The notes beneath the pieces are model-generated. The model was not told the origin of the DNA. It saw only the letters and a program-made list of their open reading frames with translations, and made no database searches. Both the position numbers and the translations under genes were made by a program. Source: Oscillospiraceae bacterium (lineage in GTDB: Bacteria > Bacillota > Clostridia > Oscillospirales > Oscillospiraceae). Taken from it: DNA of 27,485 nucleotides. The DNA lies in contig JAHHSH010000020.1 of assembly GCA_020025345.1 (NCBI GenBank), positions 1 to 27,485 of the forward strand, read 5' to 3'. Numbering within the stretch: the first letter of the stretch is position 1; each line of letters starts with the position of its first letter. Shown in pieces: positions 21,770-27,485 of this stretch.

Positions 21770-23623
21770 ATGAGCAAGGAGAGAGAAGAGCTTTTGCAGG
21801 AACCCGTAGAACCGCAGAAGAAAGAAGCGCAGAGCGAAAAGGAGCAGCCAGACGCTGTAGTCGTGGACGAGCCGGGCGGTGAGCAGGGGGAAATGCCCGA
21901 TCTCATCGTGTATAACGAAGAGGATTTCCCGCCGGAGGAGGAAATCCCCCAGAAATGGTGGAAAAAGCCGGTGTGGATCACGGTGCTGGCCGTGGCGGCG
22001 GCACTGGTGCTGTGCTATGGCGGGCTGTGTGTGGCCGCCAGCATGAGCAAAACCGTGGCCGGCCGGGTCTATGTGCTGGATGTGGATATGGGCGGCCTTA
22101 GCCGTGAGCAGGCGGCACAGCGCTGGGAGCAGGAGCAAGCGGCGCTTTTGGAGCGCGCTGCCATCCCTCTCACCATCGAGGACGAGACGCTGGGCGAGGT
22201 GACGCTGCAGCAGATGGGTGCTTCGGCAACAGCTGAGGCGGCCGCGGATGCGGCGTGGAACGTGACCCATGAGAATGCTTTTCTCGGTGGATGGCATCTA
22301 CTGCGCAGTTGGTTTGCCGATACGCATGTCAATCCCCGGTGGACTGTGGACAGCGGGACGATGCGCCGCTGTGCGATGGAACTGAGTGAGGAGACATATA
22401 CCACTGCCGTGGACGGCGCGTGGCGTTTGGATGAGAAAAAGACCGATGGGTTCTATGTGACCCGTGCTGCCGATGGCCATCGCCTTGATCCGGCGCGTCT
22501 GATGACGTCGCTGCGGACAGCGCTGGACACGGGCGATTTCTCGTCGGTGGCGTGCGACTATCTTCCTGTGGTTGGAAAGCCGCTGGATCTGGATGCACTC
22601 CACGAGGAGATTTGCGGAGAGGGTACCAGCGCCATGTACGACAAGGCCACCGGCGGCTTGACGGAGGAGCGTCTTGGCGTGCAGTTCGACCTTGCCCGGG
22701 CCAAGGAGATCATGGAGCAGGCAGAGCCCGGTAAGGAAGTGGTGATCCCTGCTGCCGTTACCTTCCCCAAGGTGACGAAGGAAGAGCTGGAAAAGGTGCT
22801 CTTCCGGGATGAACTGGGCAGCTATACCACCTATGTCAGCGGCTCCTGGGGCCGCATCAAGAATGTGGAGATCGCGGCAGACAGCGTCAACTACTGGGTG
22901 CTCAACCCCGGTGAGAGCTTCGGCTATAACGCTGCCATCGGCCCCACCACGGCGGCCAACGGCTATCATCCCGCCCCCAGCTATGTGGGCGGCAAGACCG
23001 TGGACGACTACGGCGGCGGTGTGTGCCAGGTTTCCTCTACGCTCTATTACGCCACGCTGCTGGCCAATCTGGAGATCGTCACCCGCTACTGTCATCAGTA
23101 TGCCCCCAGTTATATCCCCTTTGGCTGTGACGCCACGGTCTATGACGGCCCCATCGATTTTGTGTTCCGAAATAATACGGACTACCCCATCCGCATCGTT
23201 ACCAGCTGGTACGGCTATAATCTGACAGTGACCATTCAGGGCACCAAGGTGGACGACAGCTATGTGCAGATGGTCACCTCCATCGAGGGGGAGTACCCCT
23301 ATGAGACCATCTATCAGGAGGTAGATGATCTGGCACCCGGCGTGGAGGTAGTGGACCAGACCCCCTATACCGGCTATACCGTCTACGCGTGGCGCTATGT
23401 GTACGCCGGTGACGGCACACTGATTTCCAGCGATCTGGAGTCTGTGAGCAATTACGATTCCCGCGATATGATTATCAGAGTGGGCAAGCAGCGTCCCAAG
23501 CCCGAGCCGAAGCCGGAGCCGCCTGCACCCGACCCCAAGCCCGAGCCGCCTGCGCCCGAGCCCGCTCCGGAGCCGACGCCAACGCCCACACCGACCCCGA
23601 CACCCGAGGGCGGTGCGGCATAA
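21770..23623 (+). CDS. VanW-family membrane protein with YoaR-type domain
   Basis: Members occur widely in Bacillota as wall-associated proteins; VanW itself lies in some vancomycin-resistance clusters, but its function is unknown. The 617 residues have an acidic cytoplasmic start (1-62), a membrane anchor at about 67-91 (VWITVLAVAAALVLCYGGLC), and a YoaR/peptidoglycan-binding-4-like region at about 100-335. The VanW domain at about 345-480 has NPGESFGYN, GGGVCQVSSTLYYATLLANLEIV and DYPIRI. A beta region (about 490-570) and a Pro/Glu/Thr-rich tail from about 577 to the end follow. GAAGGAGGAA precedes the ATG. There is no LPxTG motif, so the N-terminal anchor holds it. It is not evidence of vancomycin resistance. 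Confidence 0.88.
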   Translation: MSKEREELLQEPVEPQKKEAQSEKEQPDAVVVDEPGGEQGEMPDLIVYNEEDFPPEEEIPQKWWKKPVWITVLAVAAALVLCYGGLCVAASMSKTVAGRVYVLDVDMGGLSREQAAQRWEQEQAALLERAAIPLTIEDETLGEVTLQQMGASATAEAAADAAWNVTHENAFLGGWHLLRSWFADTHVNPRWTVDSGTMRRCAMELSEETYTTAVDGAWRLDEKKTDGFYVTRAADGHRLDPARLMTSLRTALDTGDFSSVACDYLPVVGKPLDLDALHEEICGEGTSAMYDKATGGLTEERLGVQFDLARAKEIMEQAEPGKEVVIPAAVTFPKVTKEELEKVLFRDELGSYTTYVSGSWGRIKNVEIAADSVNYWVLNPGESFGYNAAIGPTTAANGYHPAPSYVGGKTVDDYGGGVCQVSSTLYYATLLANLEIVTRYCHQYAPSYIPFGCDATVYDGPIDFVFRNNTDYPIRIVTSWYGYNLTVTIQGTKVDDSYVQMVTSIEGEYPYETIYQEVDDLAPGVEVVDQTPYTGYTVYAWRYVYAGDGTLISSDLESVSNYDSRDMIIRVGKQRPKPEPKPEPPAPDPKPEPPAPEPAPEPTPTPTPTPTPEGGAA

Positions 23624-23644
23624 ATAGTGACTGCAGCCTAACAT

Positions 23645-23683
23645 AAAAAGGGGGGCGCATCCCACAGGATGCGCCTCCTTTTT
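23645..23683 (+). terminator. Strong intrinsic terminator after the VanW-domain gene
   Basis: AAAAAGG plus GCGCATCC pair with GGATGCGC plus CCTTTTT around CACA, with one bulged G, followed by TTTTTATT. Confidence 0.9.
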
Positions 23684-23958
23684 ATTCGCTATCTGCGCCG
23701 CCGTATGGCCCATCTCCGGCAGGCAGATGCGCATTTGAGGGCGGCTACTGCCACGCGGCCTTGCCCCAAAGTGCCTCCGATGCGAAAAAAGAGCAGCGCG
23801 CTGCTTTTCCCACACCCTGCCGAATCGGGGCGGGGAGCACGACAGCATTGAAAAGGTGGGCGGGCAGACGGGGCAGCGAGAAAATATTTTCGCCAAGGGG
23901 AGGGGGACACCGCACCGCAATATTTTCAGCCAAAGCGCCAAAAGCCGGGCCGTTTCTC

Positions 23959-23987
23959 TGGAATCTTCCGATAAACCGTGGTATAAT
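23959..23987 (+). promoter_or_regulatory. Promoter of mnmE
   Basis: TATAAT at 23982-23987 has an extended -10 (TGG) and a weak -35 TGGAAT at 23959-23964 with a 17-base spacer. Confidence 0.65.
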
Positions 23988-24006
23988 AAACCGTTAAAAG
24001 GACAAC

Positions 24007-24056
24007 GCGTCCCCGCGGTGGTGGGGACGGAAAGTGAGATCAAGAAAGGGGGACGC
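24007..24056 (+). promoter_or_regulatory. Leader with two competing hairpins over the mnmE ribosome site
   Basis: GCGTCCCC at 24007-24014 can pair with GGGGACG at 24023-24029 (7 bp, 8-base loop). It can also pair with GGGGACGC at 24049-24056 (8 bp), which contains the mnmE Shine-Dalgarno. The two pairings exclude each other, so one fold would expose the ribosome site and the other would hide it. Effect not shown. Confidence 0.45.
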
Positions 24057-24058
24057 CC

Positions 24059-25423
24059 ATGGGTGATACCATTGCCGCCATTGCCACAGCGCAGAGTCCC
24101 AGTGCCATCGGGATATTGCGCGTGACCGGGCCGGAGACCTGTGCCATTCTGGACCGGGTGTTCCGCCCAAAGGGAAAGCCGCTATCACAGCGGGAAAATC
24201 GAAAAATGGTGCTGGGCGACGTGCTGGATCGTGAGGGTCGGGTCATTGATAACGGCCTTGCGGTGCTGTTTCGCGGCCCCAACAGCTACACCGGGGAGGA
24301 CAGCGGCGAGATCCACTGCCACGGCTCCCCTCTGGTACTGCAGGAGGTGCTGTTGTCCCTGTTCCAGGCCGGGGCGCGGCAGGCCAAAGGCGGCGAATTC
24401 ACCCAGCGCGCCTTTTTGAATGGCCGCATGGATCTTATCGAGGCCGAGGCGGTGGCCGACCTCATTGACGCGGAGACGGCCGAGGCCGCCCGCAATGCGG
24501 CGGGGCAGATTTCCGGCGCCATCAGCCGTGGCATCAACGAGATCTACGACGATTTGATGGACATTACCTCCCGGTTCTACGCCGTGGTGGACTATCCCGA
24601 CGAGGACATCGAGGACTTGCAGCGCACGGCGATGGAAAAGACCCTCGGCAGTGCCGAGGAGAAGCTGGGGGCGCTGCTGGCCACCTTTGACCGGGGACGC
24701 ATTATGAAGCAGGGGGTGCCCACCGTCATTTTGGGTCGGCCCAATGCGGGAAAATCCTCCCTTTTGAATGCTCTTTTGGGCTACGACCGCGCCATCGTCA
24801 CCGATGTGGCAGGTACCACCCGCGATACGGTGGAGGAGAAAGTGCTGGTGGGACGGACGCTGCTGCGGCTCATCGATACCGCCGGCATCCGGGAGACGGA
24901 GGACGCGGTGGAGCGCATCGGCGTGGAGCGCAGCCGCGACGCGGCGCGGCAGGCGGATCTGGCGCTGCTGGTGCTGGACGGCTCCCAGCCGCTGACGGAG
25001 GAGGACGAGGCTGCCATGACCATGGCGGAGAAGGCTCCCCACCTCATTGTGGTGCTCAATAAATGTGATCTCCCCGGCGGAATTGATGAGGACACGCTGC
25101 GCCGCCGGTTCCCCGGCATCAGCTGCATCTCTGCCAAGACGGGGGAGGGACTCACTGCACTGACGGAGAAGATCGAGGAAATCTACGCCGCAGGCAGTGC
25201 CAAAACGGGCGAGGTGCTCACCAATGCCCGGCAGGCCGAGGCCGTGGGCCGTGCGCTGGAGGCCGTGCGCCGTGCCCGGGAGGCACTCTCGTGGGGCATG
25301 ACGCCGGATGTGATCCTCACGGAGGGGGAGCAGGCGCTGGAGGCGCTGGGCGAGCTGAACGGAAAGCACATCCGTGAGGATCTGGTCGCCACGATTTTCT
25401 CCCGCTTCTGCGTGGGGAAATAG
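24059..25423 (+). CDS. mnmE: tRNA modification GTPase MnmE
   Basis: GTPase that, with MnmG, modifies U34 of certain tRNAs (cmnm5U). The 454 residues have the N-terminal tetrahydrofolate-binding domain (1-118, with PSAIGILRVTGP and NSYTGEDSGEIHCHG). The helical domain carries an inserted G domain: G1 GRPNAGKSS at 226-234, G2 AGTTRD, G3 DTAGIRET and G4 NKCD. It ends in the catalytic FCVGK with the conserved Cys. The ribosome site is a GGGGG run six bases before the ATG. In most Bacillota mnmG follows directly; here a DegV-family gene does, and mnmG is not in the window. Confidence 0.97.
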   Translation: MGDTIAAIATAQSPSAIGILRVTGPETCAILDRVFRPKGKPLSQRENRKMVLGDVLDREGRVIDNGLAVLFRGPNSYTGEDSGEIHCHGSPLVLQEVLLSLFQAGARQAKGGEFTQRAFLNGRMDLIEAEAVADLIDAETAEAARNAAGQISGAISRGINEIYDDLMDITSRFYAVVDYPDEDIEDLQRTAMEKTLGSAEEKLGALLATFDRGRIMKQGVPTVILGRPNAGKSSLLNALLGYDRAIVTDVAGTTRDTVEEKVLVGRTLLRLIDTAGIRETEDAVERIGVERSRDAARQADLALLVLDGSQPLTEEDEAAMTMAEKAPHLIVVLNKCDLPGGIDEDTLRRRFPGISCISAKTGEGLTALTEKIEEIYAAGSAKTGEVLTNARQAEAVGRALEAVRRAREALSWGMTPDVILTEGEQALEALGELNGKHIREDLVATIFSRFCVGK

Positions 25424-25441
25424 TGGAAATCGAGCGTTCTG

Positions 25442-25447
25442 TATAAT
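25442..25447 (+). promoter_or_regulatory. -10 box before the DegV-family gene
   Basis: TATAAT lies 37 bases upstream of the start, followed by the palindrome ATGATATCAT at 25447-25456. No clear -35 box is seen. Confidence 0.45.
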
Positions 25448-25483
25448 GATATCATAAAAAAATATTGCAAAGGAGACGTCTTT

Positions 25484-26359
25484 ATGAGCGAATATATCAT
25501 CATGACCGACAGCAGCTGTGATCTGTCTGCCGCCGAGGTGGCAGAGCTGGATCTGACCGTCGCCTCCCTGTCCTTTGAAATGGACGGTGAGAGCTATTTG
25601 GATACTCCCGACCATGCGGATATGCCCATGGAGGAGTTCTATCGCCGTCTGGACGCAGGCGCCCAGTGCACCACCGCTGCCGTCAGCGTGGGCCGCTTTG
25701 TGGATACTATGCGCCCCATTCTGGCAGCGGGCAAGGATATTTTGTACATTGCTTTCTCCAGCGGCCTGTCTACTACTTATCAGTCCGGCTGCATCGCCGC
25801 TGAGGATCTGCGTGAGGAGTTCCCGGAGCGGAAGATCACCGTCATCGACTCTCTTTCCGCCTCCCGCGGACAGGGAATGCTGGTGTATCGCGCCGTGCAG
25901 GAGAAGAACAAGGGAAAGACCATGGAGGAGGTAGAGGCCTTCGTCCGTGAGGCCATCCCCGGCCAGTGCCACTGGTTCACCGTAGATGACCTCTATCATC
26001 TCAAACGGGGCGGCCGCGTCAGCGCCACGACGGCACTGGTGGGCACGATGCTGCACATCAAGCCGGTGATGCACACCGATATTGAGGGCCACCTGACGCC
26101 CGTGGGCAAGGCACGCGGCATGAAGGCCGCGCTGAAGGCGCTGGTGGACGGCATGGAGAAGCTGGGCGTCGGCGATCTGAGCCAGCAGACCGTGTTCATC
26201 TGCCACGGCAACTGCCCCGACAACGTGGCGTTCATCTCTAAGGAGCTTCGTGACCGCTTCGGCGTCACGGATATTCGTCCCGAGTTTATCGGCCCCGTGA
26301 TCGGCAGCCATACCGGCAGCGGCACGCTGGGTCTGTTCTTTGTGGGTCGCGAGCGGTAA
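25484..26359 (+). CDS. DegV-family fatty acid-binding protein
   Basis: DegV/FakB-type proteins bind a fatty acid so that FakA can phosphorylate it for phospholipid synthesis. The 291 residues begin YIIMTDSSCDLS (the DSxxDL motif near residues 9-14), followed by AAVSVGRFVDTM, YIAFSSGLSTTYQSG, VIDSLSASRGQGMLVY, LYHLKRGGRVSATTALVGTMLHIKPVM and GSHTGSGTLGLFFVG near the C-terminus, where the head-group-binding His-Thr-Gly lies. All are family hallmarks. AAAGGAG lies 8 bases before the ATG. No fakA is visible in the window. The family is certain; the particular fatty acid and partner are not. Confidence 0.93.
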   Translation: MSEYIIMTDSSCDLSAAEVAELDLTVASLSFEMDGESYLDTPDHADMPMEEFYRRLDAGAQCTTAAVSVGRFVDTMRPILAAGKDILYIAFSSGLSTTYQSGCIAAEDLREEFPERKITVIDSLSASRGQGMLVYRAVQEKNKGKTMEEVEAFVREAIPGQCHWFTVDDLYHLKRGGRVSATTALVGTMLHIKPVMHTDIEGHLTPVGKARGMKAALKALVDGMEKLGVGDLSQQTVFICHGNCPDNVAFISKELRDRFGVTDIRPEFIGPVIGSHTGSGTLGLFFVGRER

Positions 26360-26383
26360 AAAGAAAACGGAGGATAGGCACTT

Positions 26384-27337
26384 ATGCAGTGGTTAGAGCT
26401 GAAAATTGATACAACCTCGGCGGGCTTGGAGCCGGTCAGCGAACTGGTGGAGGCACAGGGAATCACCGGCCTTGTCATTGACGATGAGGCGGATTTCAAG
26501 GATTTTCTGGAGAATAACCACCAGTATTGGGACTATGTGGACGAGGATCTGATGAAGGAAAAGCAGGGCGTGTGCCGTGTTACCTTCTATGTCTCCGCCG
26601 ACGGTGAGGGCTTTGATACGGTGGCGAAGGTGCGCATGGCGCTGCAGGCGCTGAAGGAGGAGCACGCCGAGTACGGCTCTCTTCTGATGACCATGGCCCA
26701 GATGGACGACGCCGATTGGGAGAATAACTGGAAGCAGTTTTATAAGCCGATGGAGATCGGCGAGCGGCTGATCGTGGTACCCGAGTGGGAGAAGGCCAAC
26801 ACCAAGGGGCGGATTCCTCTTATTTTGAATCCGGGCCTCACCTTCGGCACGGGCAGCCACGCCACCACGCGGCTTTGCCTGACGGCGCTGGAAAAGCACG
26901 TTCAGACAGGGATGCAGGTGCTGGATCTGGGCTGCGGCAGCGGCATTTTGTCCATTGCGGCGCTGCTGCTGGGCGCACAGCACGCGTTCGCCTGCGACAT
27001 TGATGAGAAGTGCGTGGACGTGGCCTATGAGAATGCGGCTCTCAACAACATCGGCAAGGAGCGCTATACGGTGCGCTGGGGCGATGTGCTGTCCGATGCA
27101 CGTCTCCAGAAGGAGATGGGCGGACAGTATGACATCATCGTGGCCAACATCGTGGCGGACGTGATCATGGGACTTTCGTCCCAGGTGCGGCCGTTTCTGA
27201 AAGAGGGGGGACTGTTCCTCACCTCCGGCATCATCGATGACCGGGCAGCAGAGGTGGCGGAGAAGCTCCGTGCCGACGGCTGGGAGATTTTGGAGGAGCG
27301 CCACAGCGAGGGCTGGTACTCCTATCTCTGCAAGTGA
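26384..27337 (+). CDS. prmA: Ribosomal protein L11 methyltransferase PrmA
   Basis: SAM-dependent enzyme that trimethylates ribosomal protein L11. The 317 residues have an N-terminal L11-recognition domain (about 1-110), then WENNWKQFYKPMEIGERLIVVPEW at 112-135 and NPGLTFGTGSHATT at 149-162. The methyltransferase core has VLDLGCGSGILSIAALLLGA, with DLGCGSG at 181-187, DIDEKCVDVAYENAALN and the catalytic-site motif DIIVANIVADVI. CGGAGG lies about 10 bases before the ATG. It follows the DegV-family gene by 24 bp and is closed by a perfect terminator. The call is certain. Confidence 0.96.
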   Translation: MQWLELKIDTTSAGLEPVSELVEAQGITGLVIDDEADFKDFLENNHQYWDYVDEDLMKEKQGVCRVTFYVSADGEGFDTVAKVRMALQALKEEHAEYGSLLMTMAQMDDADWENNWKQFYKPMEIGERLIVVPEWEKANTKGRIPLILNPGLTFGTGSHATTRLCLTALEKHVQTGMQVLDLGCGSGILSIAALLLGAQHAFACDIDEKCVDVAYENAALNNIGKERYTVRWGDVLSDARLQKEMGGQYDIIVANIVADVIMGLSSQVRPFLKEGGLFLTSGIIDDRAAEVAEKLRADGWEILEERHSEGWYSYLCK

Positions 27338-27360
27338 TGGCGTTGTAACAGGAAAATATA

Positions 27361-27393
27361 AAAGTACCTGCGGCGTGCCGCAGGTACTTTTTT
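27361..27393 (+). terminator. Intrinsic terminator after prmA
   Basis: AAAGTACCTGCGGC at 27361-27374 and its exact complement at 27377-27390 run into a six-T tract (27388-27393). The A run on the other side makes it usable from both directions. Nothing recognisable follows to the end of the window. Confidence 0.92.
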
Positions 27394-27485
27394 ATGCGGA
27401 CTTTGTTTGGTAAGTGGAGGAATACAATCGTCTGCACCTCAGAAGCACGCGGCGGCATCTTTACAAAATGTTCATTTCCGTTTCA

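Larger units (their letters stand above)
23684..24058. other. Non-coding region between the VanW gene and mnmE
   Basis: 375 bp without a supported gene. It contains the 14-bp palindrome AGCAGCGCGCTGCT at 23792-23805, flanked by A and T runs so that it is terminator-like on both strands. The palindrome GAAAATATTTTC is at 23880-23891, and AATATTTTC-GCCAA at 23883-23896 is repeated as AATATTTTCAGCCAA at 23919-23933. The mnmE promoter and leader take up the last 100 bases. Confidence 0.55.

Noticed and set aside
21770..23623. Vancomycin-resistance gene
   Set aside because: VanW domains are widespread in Bacillota; no vanH, ligase or vanX-type genes are nearby.
22298..24043. 581-residue open frame on the minus strand
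   Set aside because: Antisense to the VanW-domain gene, crosses its terminator and has no domain or ribosome site.
24185..26311. 708-residue open frame on the minus strand
   Set aside because: It is antisense to mnmE and the DegV-family gene, both certain. Low-complexity His/Gln/Leu/Ala composition is typical of GC-rich antisense frames.

Overview
This window reads as chromosomal DNA of a GC-rich member of the Bacillota, most likely a gut-type Clostridia of the Oscillospiraceae kind. That assignment is inference. It rests on the DnaD-type and DnaI-type primosome genes, Soj/Spo0J with Bacillus-type parS sites, a Noc-like second ParB, a VanW-domain protein, a T-box leader, strong AAGGAG ribosome sites and clostridial operon fragments. 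Nearly all of it is housekeeping DNA; I see no phage, insertion sequence, CRISPR array, rRNA or tRNA.

Left arm (1-17489), all genes on the minus strand, in transcription order: zapA, a U32 protease-family gene, dut, maf, mreC, mreD, mrdA, a cytoplasmic GH13 glucosidase, then parA and parB, serS, mscL, rsmG, minD, mgsA, a T-box leader, hisS, a 676-bp non-coding spacer and the 5' part of aspS. Three perfect 16-bp parS sites bracket parAB. One lies in a perfect 30-bp palindrome that also looks like the terminator of the GH13 gene.

Right arm (17680-27337), all genes on the plus strand: a DnaD-like gene and a DnaC/DnaI-like helicase loader, a D-Ala-D-Ala carboxypeptidase, a Noc-like ParB paralogue, a VanW-domain membrane protein, mnmE, a DegV-family gene and prmA. 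Clear intrinsic terminators follow the helicase loader, the carboxypeptidase, the VanW gene and prmA.

The genes serve chromosome segregation (parABS, noc), helicase loading, cell wall and shape (mreCD, mrdA, carboxypeptidase, VanW protein), division (zapA, minD), translation (aspS, hisS, serS, rsmG, mnmE, prmA) and nucleotide hygiene (dut, maf). The main points of interest are: (1) a hisS leader T-box whose specifier codon is GAC (Asp) and whose UGGC bulge fits tRNA-Asp rather than tRNA-His; (2) a MinD without its membrane helix beside an MgsA-like protein lacking the catalytic Asp, both apparently remnants of the clostridial mre-min-rodA-mgsA operon from which mreB, minC, minE and rodA are absent here; (3) the parS/terminator palindrome; (4) two ParB-family proteins with different recognition residues; (5) a possible two-state hairpin over the mnmE ribosome site.
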